DNA of 64,000 nucleotides from Archegozetes longisetosus. Taxonomy: Eukaryota; Arthropoda; Arachnida; Sarcoptiformes; Trhypochthoniidae. Location of the stretch: the NCBI GenBank assembly GCA_018873245.2, contig JAEMBT020000003.1, forward strand, positions 10,943,843 through 11,007,842. The letters are read 5' to 3'. Position numbers and translations under genes: made by a program. The notes beneath the pieces were generated by a model. It had not been told where the DNA came from and did not search any database. It worked only from the letters and a program-made list of their open reading frames with translations. Positions within the stretch are counted from its first letter, which is position 1, and every line of letters begins with the position of its first letter. Of the stretch, positions 36,731-49,759 are shown piece by piece.

Positions 36731-37324
36731 AGCAATCGTAACTTCATTTCAAAATTACGAATAAATAAAATTAATTTTAAAAATCAATTTATTTCGTTTG
36801 GTCTTTTGAAAGGCTCAAAAATCTCATTACAAGAGTGGAGTTAAAATACCTTGCGATAGGAGATGCTTAAATGATGCCTTTGCCATGTGCAATTTTATAC
36901 TTTATTCTGATGAGTCAATCACGCATTCAAGAGTGTACCAAATAAATTCATGATAAATATTATTAAATCTATTAATATTTTGTATTAGAGACTAATTTAT
37001 GTAATGGAAGAATGCCGTTCACTCAAATTTTGATTCAGTGTCAAGGCTAGAAAATTTCAGAATTTCAGGATGGGCAAAGGGTCGACAAAAAGTTTATTGG
37101 AAACCTCGAGTCAAATATGAACTTTTATTTCAACCTATATTCTTATGTTATGATTATTGAGCGAAAATTTATTTATTATTTTACTAACTTCGATGTAATT
37201 ACTGACTAGATCAATACATAAATAGATTAAAAGCAATCAATGTAACTTAGTTAAGGTCATAACTGTATGAAGATTAAGTTCTATATCTATAAGATTACAC
37301 TTGAGAAGTTGGGTGGGTCTGTCC
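36731..37324. other. Intergenic between convergent genes
   Basis: Contains the poly(A) signal of the upstream gene near 36760. Nothing else is recognised. Confidence 0.5.
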
Positions 37325-40300
37325 TCACTCGGTCTGCATACTGGCTTCACCAATGTCTCCATCATTCGATCTGATCATATTACGTCTCTTAAATAAATCA
37401 AAGCTTAGTTTAATATCATTTGTCTTAATGATAAGCCAAACCAATGCAATTATTCTCCAAATCCAGGACTGCACAAAAAGCATTGTTAAATTCCAATTGA
37501 CGTCTTCTTTGATTCGCAAATTGTAAAAAACTCCAGACCATTTCTGTTCCTTAGCGTCGCATCTATTAAGACCATAAATGGCACTGATTTGTGTTTCAAA
37601 AGCCATTTTTACGTAAGACGTATACGACAATTCCTGTAAGAAAATATTCATTTCTGCAATAGGTATGAAAAATCCGCTAAACAATGTAGTCGCTAAGTTT
37701 CCACCAATTGCTAGACAAAGCCCGGCTTTGAGACTGCGAGTCGCTAATATACTGAAAAAGTATGCCATTCCTTGGGTGTTAAAAGTGCTCAGAATGTTCG
37801 CCAACAAGTAGATTACTGAAAGTTATAAATTCATTGATAAGATTTACTCAAAGTTTTAATTTTGTTTCTGTATTGAGATATAAATACTTTTAAATCCGAG
37901 AAATACTGTAAGAAGTGATATTTCTAAATAACCAGCTAATAACTAGCACTTACTATAAGCAAGCATTCCCAAATTTATGCAATTCATTTTAAATATAGAT
38001 AAATAATGTTTTGATGATGGCACACTCAGTACTTTCTAACACTGACTATAACTTTATCACTCAAGTTAACTATATCTGATGAACAACTCTACCATGTCAA
38101 GTGTCTGTGATGCAGGACATTGTCCCAACTAATCTAAGGTGCTCTATTTTATTTATATCCAGAATAAAATATAACTAATCAATTAAAAATAGAGTTTTTC
38201 GTTGTCTAAATTTTAGATTCTAAAAAAGCTTTCATACTTATGAAAAAATTACAAATTTTGAACTGTTACAGTTTTTATGCCAGGAATAGTTATTGTTATA
38301 GTAAATTCACAATGGAGAGGCTCACTACATCGAGTAATCATGAAAACTGCATCAAATATTTTTGAACAGATAAAATTAAAAAATTGATCAATATTTCTAT
38401 GTCGAAAAATATCAGTTCAAAAGTTTTGTCATCTTCGTTCTCTAGCTTTTTCTTTTAGTTTGTCTCAAAATTTATCTATTAAGCCACCAGAATAAGTTGC
38501 AACCATTATCTGTCCTGCTGGTAAGTAAACTCAATACTATAATTTGACTCTCTTGAAATTTTTTTGCCGAAGCAAATTTTGAGCGACATGATAGTATGAA
38601 AATTTGACCATGACTTTTATGACTATTTTTTATAATTTAAAAAAATTTAGTTTTCAAATCAATTGATTGTAGTTTTTAGAAGCATTCAAAATAAAAATAA
38701 CAATAGCTACCGAAACGTTTATCAGCACCAAAGAAGCCAAAACTGTTAATCCAATTACTACTCTCGACTTGACTCGTCAACACATACGTAGACCAAGTGA
38801 AAAGATAAGTGATAACCAGTCCTGTCACTACGTCCACCAAATTCTTAGCCCAATAATAGGAACCTGAAGAATACCAGCGGTTTTGTTGTTCATTGAAAAA
38901 GATCTTTACTTCAGGCGGAAACGTTAGTACAGTGAAGCACAATTGGAGAAAGTTATGCATAACTAGCGCGAAGAATAAGAACTTCATGTTCTTTACAGTC
39001 ATCTGTTCTTTCTCTATACTATCGACAGGATTAATAGGAATGCATGAAATGTTTTGTGGTTCCTGCGGGTTGAACGGCAAACACCCATCATCTCTACCAG
39101 AATCTCCGAATAGTAAAGATGTTGAAATTCCTATTAATAGTCAAGTAAATTATGGTTATCTTCTCATATGGGTGAGTGATTTGAAAAAGCTTCAAAACAA
39201 AAGTAATGATCACAGATTCAGATAGAAAAAAATTTGGGGAAGTAAGCTCAATCATGTTTAAATAATTGGGTATTTTTCAAATTGTAAAGTAGTCAAAATG
39301 TAAAAAATGTAAATCTAGTTAAAACTTAACTTCGATAGAGAAGTACTATCTATCCAGGCATGCAGTTGAACTCAGCATTCATTTTAATAAAACTTATAAT
39401 TCTTCAAAAAAGTTTTACCGAAACTTGAATTTCATCAGACTTTATTGATTAATAGGCCATTTGAATAGTCTTTATTCGAGTCATTAGTTTTGCTTTGGAG
39501 TGCGTTTTTCTATTGATCAATTAAAGCATATTAATTTGACAGTTCAATCATTAATTTATATATTAATGATATAATTTATACCTATTGCTTGCTTCGATAT
39601 AATTTAAAGTAGCACAAATGGAAGATTAAGCTGTCAAATTAATACATTTTAGTTGATTAATAGAAAAACGCATCCAAAAGCAAAACAAATGACTCGATTA
39701 AAAACTATTCAAATGACTTTCTAATCAATAATAAGTCTCATGATATTCAAGTTTTGGTAAGACTTTTTCGAACAATTATGAGTGCTGTCAAAATGACTAC
39801 TGAGTTTAATTGTATGCCTTTTCTGGACAGATTTCTGAGCAATTACTTCTAGAGCTGAGTCATTATTTGATGAAAATAATTTTTTCTCACAAATTATTAT
39901 ACAAGTTAAACCCTAATGAAGGGCTTGGAATCATTCGAAAAAATTGGGCTTCTGAGTTGTTTCATTCTTGTTTCATTTATACTTTGGCTTTCACTCAATA
40001 AAGAGTTGTGACATAACCTCAATATTATTCTATTGAGAATATACACGTGTATACTATATCCTGTTTAAATTGAAACGTTCAAACAAATCGATGTTTCGCT
40101 TCTAGAAAGCCAAATCAAAATTGAAATAAAAGGCAATCAAACAATTTGATTTAATCAAGATAAACCTGGAAGCCAAATGTGACTAGTTTAAAATGTAATT
40201 TAAAATGTAATGATCTGCGCTCTCAGAAACTATAAATATCAAATAGGCTATAATAACATTAAATTGTCAAAACTTTTATAATTAAGCCCTTTACGCAAAG

Positions 40301-43300
40301 TTTTCTAAAATTGCGAGTCTTTGGCTATTTCTCAATAGAATTTAAAAACTTGATCTATATTTGGAATCAAATTTATTCCTCAAAATCACAAAACCATTAA
40401 ATGACTATAAATAAACTTGAAGTAGCAATAAAAAGTTAAGACACACGTAAAAACTACTGTTTTCAAATTGATTAAACAACAGTTATATTTTTATAGCTTT
40501 ATACTATAACTACCTGAAAGCATCTCGAATAGAGTAATAAATAAAATTAGTCTCCAGCCTCTAACGACAGTACATTTAGCAGTTCTTAAGGTCAAATACC
40601 AAAAGTCGAGAAAATCAAAGGAAGTAGAACCAACATTTATATGCTTGACGTCAGTTAATTTTCCATAAGTTTCGCACTGATGTCTTATGTATTTATCACC
40701 CAACGATGTTAAGTGGGCTAACTTTTTGATATCTTCATCGACATCAAACTTATCGCTATCTGTGCCTTCAGAGTTGTATTTTGTCTTTGAGACCACTTTT
40801 AATAATATTTCTATCGGAACTTGACTTTCAGTGATCCTTATGTTAGAATTCACCAGATATTCTCTCAGATCTTCAGGTTTTCCATTGTATACGCAATAAC
40901 CACCTTTTGATAATACATATAAAGAGTCGAACATCAACAAGACATCGGAGTTTGGCTGATGTATTGTTGTCACTATCCCGATAAAATGATCACGAGATAC
41001 ATTGCGAAGGCAGTCAATTACCTGAAATCAGTTTTTTCATCCAGGATTAAAAACATACATATAATTAAAAGTTGATTGAGTCTAAAAATTAATAGAATTG
41101 TTATTTAAGTAGGAATCTGAGCCTAAGAAAATGCAACTCAAGTCTGAAGCTCGAGCTTTAGAAAAGAAATTTCGAGCCTAAGCCTGTGCGCACAAATATT
41201 TATAATAGGTGTCGAAATATAACTGTTTATGAAATATTTTATAAGTGAAGCTTTACTTCGTTCTTAAATTTCATAATTAAATCGTTAACTGAAATTACGA
41301 CATGATTAACTAACCAGATAGCATTTATTTATGCCGTTCTTTCAGAGGGCCATTTCGCTTCATATTAATAGTTTTTTAATTACCTGTTCGGCAGCATTAC
41401 TATCGAGACCGCTGGTCGGCTCATCGATGCACATAATATTCGGTTTGTCGTAACCGACTAATTCAAGTGCTATTACGATACGCTTTTGTTGTCCACCACT
41501 ACAGTTGAGAATCAGTGTGTTCGCGCAATCGGTTAGTGTCAGGTCAGATATCAGTTTATTCACATTCTGGTTGTGATCAAAGTGAACGGATGATCTGTTG
41601 AGCAAAGTCGTAGACGTTTGCTGCCTTTCGTTAGTTGAATCGTCATCTGAGCCGTCATTCAAACCCTGGTTCTTGATTTTTGAGGCATATAATAGTGACT
41701 CTTTTGTAGTCAAACCCATTAATAAGTGTTCCTTTTGATCTTGTACTATAAAACATGATTTTATTGGTCTGTTTCGACTTTTGTAGATTCTTGTCTCATC
41801 ACTTAAGCCACTATCGATGCGACCGTTAATGCATCGCAAAAGTGTTGATTTTCCTATTTTTAAGTATTCAAGTTTTTCAAATTTTCAATATTGATATAGT
41901 ATCTGTTTTTTGAAAATATTAATGAGAAAATTGTGTAAATTCAAAGCTTACAACAGGTTTTTCTGAAAACATACATATGATCTGAATGATTGCTTGAAAA
42001 TTTTCATTTTGATTAACTGCAAACTAAAGCTTTCAACTTAAGAGCTATAGCAATGCACAGAAAGTCTGGACACAGAATACATAATGTATTTGTTTAATTC
42101 AAATATTTTCTATCAATTGTATTGCTGAACACAGACATTTACAGACTTTGTTCATATCTTAGAAAGTGTTAGCACTCAGAAGTATTGTTCAACAAAACTA
42201 CAGTATGTAGTTCGAGATAACTGATTATTTATTATTTAAAATATTTATTTAATAAAATAACAAAATTATTTGACTGAACTACGAATTTGAACTATTTGTA
42301 AAACTTAAATAAAACGCAAAAATATTTTCAAATAGATCCATACATGAAAGTAAAGGCACTACCACTAGCAAGCATTCAATTTATAAAGAGATGAAAATAC
42401 TAACCACAACCACTCGGGCCCATAAGTCCTACAATGGTTCCAAACTTGATTTGACCAGAAATACCCTTTAGTATAGTTTTAGCCTTTCTCGACATAAAAA
42501 ATTTTGGTGAGAAAGTCAGATTAACCCAAGCCAGGCCAAACCTGACTTTTTTCTCATTTTTAGCTGGTGTCGAAGCAGCTGAAGACACAACTGAATTGGC
42601 AGGAGTTGGTACTGGAGATACACTTAGTTTAGTTGCATCGAGAGTATTAGGGTCAAGACTAGATTTCTGCTTCTTCTTCTCTAACTGATTGTTTAAGTTG
42701 TTATAAGAACCATTCAGTATTTCAGACAATCCATTATTACTTTGGGAATCGGGTGAATCGTAACTGGTTTTGGATTAGAAAAATTTTAAAACTTTTCATC
42801 ATGTTAATTTTGCAGAAAAAATTCCAGTTTTAAAGTTACATAATTCTGGCTCAATGTTTAAGTAATATATTTTAGCATTAGGAATTTTTTACTTGCTATT
42901 TTTATTCAGCTTTTGTTAAGAGTTTATGATTTTTCACGCAAGCAATAAATCCATTTTGAGTGTTAAAGCAAATCAATTGTGAAATGAGAACACAAAAATT
43001 TTAGGTCAATTTACGCATAGATATCAAAATAAGCTATTTTATTTACTCGAAGTGTTTAGAAAGTTCTGGGAATTTGTTCATAACAATATACAAATAATAT
43101 TCCTAGAACTTTCCAAACACTCAGAGTAGTCACAAACTACTCATTAAGCGATGGCTTTCACAAAAATTGAATACGACTGAAATACGTTTTAAAGTTAATC
43201 TTTGAATTTACTAATCCAAAGGTTATTAGATTTAATATTTAAAATACAAAGCAAGGGTAACGTAACTTATATTTAGTGAAAAACTATTGTTATCCAAAAT

Positions 43301-43488
43301 TAATGACTAACTCCTTAGAAAATTGAATTGGCTTTTATTACTTGAAAAATTGATTCGATTGAATGGGAAAATTTTGCCCGCTTGTAAAAATCAAAATTTT
43401 GAGCTATTCAAATTTTGAATTGAGAAGAATTTGGAAAAATTAAGTTATCTTACCTATCAATGTCAACAGTATAGCTGATGGAATACAT
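37325..43488 (-). CDS. ABCG half-transporter (white-like), six exons
   Basis: Minus-strand exons 43488-43454, 42763-42405, 41853-41384, 41021-40514, 39130-38711 and 37815-37325 join in frame to 760 codons plus stop, with GT-AG borders throughout. Order is nucleotide-binding domain then membrane domain, the G-family arrangement. Visible motifs: Walker A GPSGCGKST, spanning the exon 2/3 junction; a Q-loop region VQDQKEHLLMGLTTKESLLY; signature CSGGQQKR; Walker B IMCIDEPTSGLDS; and H-loop TTIHQPNSD. The membrane domain starts at about residue 450 with hydrophobic helices from LILFITLFEMLSG to FVQSWIWRIIALVWLIIK, and there is a FFIPIAEM re-entrant segment. It must pair with another half-transporter. 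White-type ABCGs export pigment precursors and others move sterols or xenobiotics; the substrate here is unknown. Intron 4 holds a palindromic element. Confidence 0.92.
39345..39826. mobile_element. Palindromic element in the ABCG region
   Basis: Sequence from about 39345 inward pairs with its reverse complement ending near 39826. Paired blocks include AGGCATGCAGTTGAACTCAG, ACTTGAATTTCATCAGACTT and GCGTTTTTCTATTGATCAA. Arms are about 200 bp and roughly 85% identical, with a loop of about 80 bp. It lies in intron 4 of the ABCG gene (between exons at 40514 and 39130). It has no ORF; the target duplication was not determined. Confidence 0.75.
43041..43128. repeat. Hairpin in ABCG intron 1
   Basis: ACTCGAAGTGTTTAGAAAG near 43043 pairs with the reverse complement ending near 43126 (ACTCTGAGTGTTTGGAAAG). 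Stem is about 32 bp with few mismatches and a loop of about 20 bases. It could be a minimal transposon remnant or a transcribed hairpin. Confidence 0.6.
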
Positions 43489-45380
43489 GGTAAGAAACTC
43501 GAAGAAAAAGCTTATATTTTTTACGTGAGTTTAACGATAACGATGAGATGACAAAATTGCCATTCAAAGTCGAGAATAAATTTTGGAATACTGCCGTAAA
43601 TCTTGATCAATTCTATTAATATTAATATGGTACGTGAATAAAGGCAATGAATAATTTTGCAGTAGCAGTCACTAATAATATTGGTTTAGAATTCTTTATC
43701 GATCACGACAATAGTGGATATTGTTTTACTTGACGTGGTCTACATCCTACTCTACTTTATTGGCTTCTCAAAATAAAGGTTATTCTGCATAAGAATAACA
43801 ATTTATTTCATATTATAATAAAATGAAGCTTCTTAAAATAAATATTTTAAAAGAATAATGATTTTTCCTACAAAAATATCGCAAACGTCAAACAAACGTT
43901 TTTTAAATCAATAGGAATAACATTAACTTTCAACTAGCTAATGGGTTTGTTTACTCGTTTAGTCATTTTATAAAGATTTATTGTAAATATTTTATAAGAT
44001 TCATCATGCAATCAAATTTGAATCGGTGTGCAAATTAAACCAAATTCGTCATTCATAATGAAACCTATGCCTCTCTTATGCAGTAAAACTAAAGCTAACT
44101 ATCTGCTATTCCGTCGAAAGCAATCGAAAAACACTGTAAGTTTTGAACTTTCATTTTTAGGTCATTATTAAAAGTTCATTATCGTGTTACTAAGTGAGTT
44201 GGGTGAACTTTTTTGAAGCAATTTTCCTTAAAAGTATGACCTAATGTTTGTGTTTTATACTAGTGCCAAATTTGATAAAAACTGTAAAACAAAGTGATAT
44301 ATGATAAAAGTTAAAACTGTAAGAACTGTAAGGAAAATTGATGCAAAGGTTTAATCATATATTTAATCATATAGTCTCAAATATTTGAAATGAAGCCTAG
44401 ACGAATGTTAATTCTTAAAAGCTTTATTCGGTAGAATGCAAGTTTTTAATAGAGATATCGCAATTATTTATGATTAAGTGATTAATAAATGTGGTATTTC
44501 TTCTGAAGTTTGTAATTTTTTTGCTTTGTTACTGCTGGCGCAATAAAGTTATTAGAAAAATTTAGAATTCTATTCTAAAGCTTCTCAAACCTAATGAGCC
44601 TTGGAAACGACTCAAATGTTTGAGGCCTGCCTTCAAACTCGATCAATAAAGAGATTACTGAAAAAATAAATCTATTCATTGCAAAAATAATGATATAATT
44701 GGATTTCGAAAATTCTTCTGCAAATAAAACGACAAATTGTAAACAAAAGTAACTGAGTTTTTAAACGAATCAAACAAAAACCTAATTTATCGTAATCTAA
44801 AACGTAACAAATTTTGTACAAACTACTCAAAACTTAATCCACACTAATTATTATGTTTTGAACTTTTTATTTCTCTCTCATTTTGAATGATTTACAAAAG
44901 TAATGATACGCTCTATCGCTCATTCATGCAAATGAATACAAGAGTTTAGTCAGCGATATTTTTCATATATTTCAAATTTATTAAACATGTTCTGACAATA
45001 ATATATTTCAATAATTGTGTAATAAAACTGGCATTCAATTGTTGAGGCATTAATAAAAAGTTTGTGCCAATTAATACAGTTTAGGCTCTTATGAGAGTTT
45101 CAATGTATAAGGTTCTGAAGAAATATAGTTCAAACTTGTAATTTGGTGAAACTTTAACACAAAATATATGCTAATAGGAAAAATATCTAATCAGTAATGA
45201 CATTAAAACAATTTAGATATTAGTTGAAGTACAATAAAATATTGTTTTGGTAAAACAGAACATATTGTATGTCTATTTTCCTCCATTCAATCGCGTAAAA
45301 ATTAGCTCTAATTAATTACAAGAAGTTATTTGCTGAGTGTTAAAGTCCTTGAGTACCATATATTTATTATACTTAAACAA
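43489..45380. other. Intergenic between divergent genes
   Basis: Holds the promoters of the ABCG gene (-) and the Gly/His-rich gene (+). No other gene, RNA or element is recognised. AT-rich throughout. Confidence 0.5.
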
Positions 45381-45384
45381 TTGG

Positions 45385-45392
45385 TATATAAA
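45385..45392 (+). promoter_or_regulatory. TATA box of the Gly/His-rich gene
   Basis: TATATAAA inside the palindrome TTGGTATATAAACCAA, about 95 bases before the ATG at 45487. Confidence 0.6.
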
Positions 45393-45486
45393 CCAAAGTT
45401 TCTTAATTCACTTTCTTAGAGAAAACTAAATCTGTTTGTTTCAACAAATTATATAACTTTACGCAAAGTTTTGTATCACAAGTGCA

Positions 45487-46168
45487 ATGAAAGTCATTCT
45501 GTTTTTAGCTGTTATAACAATTTTGATAGTTTATGTTATTGCTGGTCATAGTTTAGGCCATCAATACGGCTATGGATCAGGACATGGACTTGGATTATAC
45601 GGATTTCCAGGTTTTTGATAAATTAATAATGTATTTATTTATGAAAATAACTTGTTTTGTGTACAAAATCCGATTAGTTGGCCGAATATGGGGTTACAGT
45701 ACGCATATAAAACACCCGTATAGACCATATAAACATTATAATCACGGGTATGGCGGACATGGTCATGGATTAGATCACGGATTAGGCCACGGACTAGGCC
45801 ACGGGTTAGGTCACGGATTAGGTTACGGGCATGGCTTAGGCCACGGATACGGCCCTGGCTATGGTTATGGCAGCGGTTTGGGTAATGGATTTGGGCATGG
45901 ATTAGGACATGGACATGGCTTTGGACATGGATTAGGCAGCGAATTAGGTTACGGGGGGTACGGGTTAGGAAATGGCATAGATCATGGATATGGAGGACTT
46001 GGTTTAGGTCATGGTGGAGGATACAGTCCAGCACTCGGAGGACTTGGTCATGGACACGGAGGTGGAGGCCATACTAAAAGCTATCGAAATGAAAATCATA
46101 ATTATGGAAAAGGTGGCGGAGGATTCGGTGATTTTGAAGGACTAGAATTTCTGGGAAAGTATATCTAA
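45487..46168 (+). CDS. Secreted Gly/His-rich protein
   Basis: Modelled as exons 45487-45610 and 45678-46168, giving 204 residues. The 67-nt intron uses a weak donor (GTTTTT) and acceptor CGATTAG; it is the only junction I found that keeps frame, but it needs transcript proof. The signal peptide is MKVILFLAVITILIVYVIAG. The mature chain is built from GHGLGHGLGHG, GYGHGLG and GGHGHGLDHG units with many His, then a charged tail (SYRNENHNYGKGGGG). Alternating Gly-His can bind metals such as Zn or Cu, and His/Gly-rich proteins also occur in cuticle and venom; function is open. Unlike its neighbours it has a long first exon, so it may be a separate subfamily. AATAAA signals lie near 46362-46382. 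Confidence 0.75.
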
Positions 46169-46901
46169 ATTAAAGCGCTTTAAGAACTAATACTTAAATT
46201 ATTTCATTAATTACTCGAATATTCTCATGCCTAAAAATGTTTCATCACATTACGGTTACTCAATATTGTAATTAGACTCATAAAAACATCTGTAAATCTA
46301 GATTTTTTACCGCAGAAAAATTGTTGATTAGTAAGAATTTTTTATATTCTTAAAATTTGAAATAAAATCTTATTTGCAATAAATTTTAAGTTACGACTCG
46401 AATGAGTTGTTAACCAGATGATTCATTTATTTATATAATTCATATTTTTCTCATTTACCAAACATTATTATGACTAAAATTGAAAATGAAAAATTTTGAA
46501 CATGAAGTAATTGAGTAAAAGGCTTAGTTTTATTATCTGGAACGCAAATGCTAAAGAATGTCTCACAACACTTTTAACTTAATTACAGGACAGTGCAAAG
46601 CCTTAATCCCACAAAACCTTACACTCAAAAGTTGTGAAACTCAGTACACTTCAAAATCTAACTGAAACTTAATTTGAGTATTAAGCAGGTGATCCGACAA
46701 TAAAAACATTAGAATAGAAAAACAGAATTGAATAATAAACTGATTAAAAAAAACTAGCTTATTTGTGCAATGATTTTATTTACAATTCGAAAAACTATGT
46801 TGAAATTAATTGACAATCAATTCACGTTAATAAATGAACTAAAGTTATTATTTCAAAATAATTGCTCGAATTAAAGTCCGATCAGATGAGCATTAAAAGG
46901 T

Positions 46902-47315
46902 CTATTTTTTCCATCCATAGCCATAACCGCCATAACCGCCATAACCGTAACCACCATAGCCTCTGTATCCGAGTCCATAGCCTAATCCATATCCACCATA
47001 GCCTCTGTATCCGAGTCCATAGCCTAATCCATATCCACCATAGCCTCTGTATCCGAGTCCATAGCCTAATCCGTAACCACCATAGCCTCTGTATCCGAGT
47101 CCATAGCCTAATCCATATCCGCCTAGTCCATAACCTAAACCATATCCACCATAGCCTCTATAGCCACCATATCCACCATACAAATAGCCGCCGAAGACGG
47201 TTGCGACGAGAGCGAGAAAAGTGAGACTGAGCTGAAAATTGAGTAAAAGTTATAAAAAGTTAAGAGAGAGTTACTAGAAGTTTATAGAAGTGTAAAAACT
47301 TACTAGAAGTTTCAT
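46902..47315 (-). CDS. Secreted Gly-Tyr-rich (GYG) protein with 14-residue repeats
   Basis: Minus-strand exons 47315-47304 (MKLL, donor GTAAGT) and 47231-46902, giving 113 residues. The signal peptide is MKLLLSLTFLALVATVFGG. The body is four near-identical 14-residue units (GYGGYGLGYGLGYR) plus related flanks, ending GYGYGWKK. The near-identity of the 42-nt units implies recent unequal exchange or slippage. A TATAAAAG box lies at 47415-47422 (-). It is a close relative of the gene starting at 49661 and of the pair in the inverted duplication. Confidence 0.87.
46957..47124 (-). repeat. 42-bp tandem repeat, four copies
   Basis: Unit starts fall at 46957, 46999, 47041 and 47083, so the period is exactly 42 bp. 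Copies differ at one or two positions and each codes 14 residues in frame inside the GYG gene. Confidence 0.93.
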
Positions 47316-47422
47316 TTTAGCTGATTTTTAATTGTAGTTAAACTTTGAAATTATATTTCAACTTAATAGTCAGAAGCAATTCCAAGACTGATTTCGGTGT
47401 TGTGTTGTTTAACCCTTTTATA

Positions 47423-49000
47423 CAAATTTATTCGCCTTGATCTCCATTCACATGTCTTCTTCTGATTGCGTCCATGAAGCCCAATATTAGTGCGAATTTT
47501 GTATCTTTTTGTGTCAAATAATCAAAGATATTCACATAAACATGACGGGGTTTATCAAAAGAAAAGATCGCTATTTTTTTAGCACCTAATAAAATGAAAG
47601 TTGGCTTCAGATTTTAAGGCTTACAAAGTCACGTATGAAAAAAACTCGATATCTAAGTAATTAAAACTATGCCTTTAATCATTCAATTTTTTAAGTAAAT
47701 AAAATGACGAAATATAACGTTATTGAGAAGACGCATGTGAAAAATAGGGTATATTTTTTTCAAATAATGCTTAAGCTCGAATAATTAAACGACTTTCAAT
47801 TGAAGGTTTTGCTCAATTTTTAAGTCAATCCTTATTACTTTGAAAACAAACCTTCCATATCATGCCAAAATGAATAATTACTACTGAATACTAATTAATT
47901 AAAAGTATTTGTGGTTAAAGTAAGGTTTTAAACGTATCGAAAATATTCGTCAATCGATTATGAAATTAGATCAGACTTTTTTTACTAAATCTCAGATCAG
48001 GTAATGATAAAAGAAATCAAGTTTTTCTTCAAGTTTAGTAATTTCAAACATTTTTCTATAAAAAATATTGAGTAATCAAATATATTTTCAAAAATATGGA
48101 AATCTCTATGTAACCAACAATGAGTGAAATAAGTTTTTATGGCTCTAAGACAATTGACATTTCGGGAACCTTTGTAAAGATTTAGCCATTCCCTCCATTA
48201 GTTTTATGGTTAAAAGTTTTACAGTTATCTTTAAAACAATTAAATGAAACTCACTTCTCATATTATCTTAATTCAATTTAAATTTAATTAGAAAATTTAG
48301 ATTTTAATCGCTGATGTTCCATATTCATTAAAAATTCACTACTAACTTATGTGTGATAATGAATTAGTTGCACACATGTAGACAAGTAAATTGATACCTT
48401 AAAAAGTGTTCATAAATTATGCAACTTCTTAGTAGTTTAAATTCTGCAAACGTTTTATTGACAAAAACATCTTTCACAATATCTCCTACGAAGAGAAATA
48501 GAGTAAACGATTAACATGTAATAATCAAAATGGACTTACAAACGATCTTAATCAAATTTTGTTACCCAACACACATCGCAAAAACTTTTTCTTATAAGAT
48601 AGTCGACTATTTGAAGATTATGGCTGATTCTCTTTCAACGCCATCAGTAGAAAAAATCAATTATATGATAACACATTTGATCTAAACTAACTCAAATTAA
48701 CCTAACTATACCTCTAATTGTTTTGTAACTGATATGTCTAATCTTTTAGTTATAAAAATGGAAACAGATAACTAGAAATTTTGTTCAAAATCAATTTTTC
48801 ACAGTGTAGAAAGATATATTGTGCAAAATCATTTCCAAACAAGTGAAATAAATTCACGAATAAGTTTTTGTAAATATTTGAGACAGAATTAGATGTTTTT
48901 AAAACAAATTTCCACAAAATGAGCAACCATTGAAAAGTTTATTAAAAATATTCCAAGTTTACGAATAAACAAAACTTGATTTCAGCAAAAATAATCATTT
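47423..49000. other. Intergenic between two GYG genes
   Basis: AT-rich. It includes a TTTATT poly(A) signal (minus strand) near 48999 for the gene starting at 49661. No other feature is recognised. Confidence 0.5.
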
Positions 49001-49145
49001 ATTCAACTGAAGTGTATAAACATTTTTACAATGAATCATTCATTATTTTAGACAAAAAACAGAAGTGAGCATCAAATGGAAAATTGTATTTTAGACATGA
49101 ATCAGTGTTTGCGAATCAGGCGTTGATGTGTTTGAGACCAAAATC

Positions 49146-49661
49146 CTAAAAGTAAGACAAGCCATGACCTATTCGATAACCTCCGAGTCCATATCCATAA
49201 GAAATGGGTGCATAAGCACGAGCAGCATGTCCGGTGTAGGCCAAAGGAGTTCTGAAACCCAAACCGTAAGTACCCAAACCGTAAGAACGCAAACCCAAAC
49301 CACCATAGTAAGCGCCACCCAATCCTATTCGGCTGCTAATAATGGGAGACGAGTATCCCAAACCATAGCCAGAATATGATACGACTCCGCCGTATACGGT
49401 CGCGACAAGGGCCAAGAAAGCGAGACACAACTGAAAAAAGTTTTTAAAAGATTTCAGTTAAGAAAAACTTATAGGAAAAAGTTTAAAAACATGAAAAAAC
49501 TTTATTAATAAAAATTAGAAATAAGTTGTCTGACTTTGAGAAAACTTTTTAAAGGTTTTTAACAGACTTAAATTCAGAAAGTTAGTAAAGTCTTTAAAAA
49601 AATTTTTGACTAATAACAAAGAACTAATATAACTTTTGCTCAGACTTACTAAAATTTTCAT
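49146..49661 (-). CDS. Secreted Gly-Tyr-rich protein, less repetitive GYG paralogue
   Basis: Minus-strand exons 49661-49650 (MKIL, donor GTAAGT) and 49430-49146, giving 98 residues. The signal peptide is MKILLCLAFLALVATVYGG. The mature part mixes GYGLGY with Ser-, Ile- and Ala-containing segments (SSPIISSRIGLGG, HAARAYAPISYGYG), so it has lost or never had the strict repeat. A TATAAAAAGG box lies at 49751-49759 (-). The signal peptide is nearly the same as in the gene starting at 47315, marking them as a local tandem pair. Confidence 0.87.
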
Positions 49662-49750
49662 TTTTAGAATTGGTTGTGTTTGAAAACTTTTCAAAACTGA
49701 AAACTTTCTAAGACGAAGCAAAAATTGATACTTGGTACTTATTAGTAGGC

Positions 49751-49759
49751 CTTTTTATA
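49751..49759 (-). promoter_or_regulatory. TATA box of the GYG gene at 49661
   Basis: TATAAAAAG on the minus strand, about 90 bases upstream of the ATG, matching the position in the family. Confidence 0.7.

Noticed and set aside
37325..43488. Treating the six ABCG-related ORFs as separate or broken genes
   Set aside because: GT-AG joins in consistent phase link all six into one 760-codon frame with motifs in proper order.
45639..47224. Long His/Arg/Asn-rich ORFs opposite the Gly-rich genes (45639-46034 -, 46862-47224 +, also 28504-28827 + and 17422-17700 -)
   Set aside because: They are mirror readings of GGN/TAY codon repeats on the other strand; they have no signal peptide, splice pattern or start context, while the sense strand has all of these.
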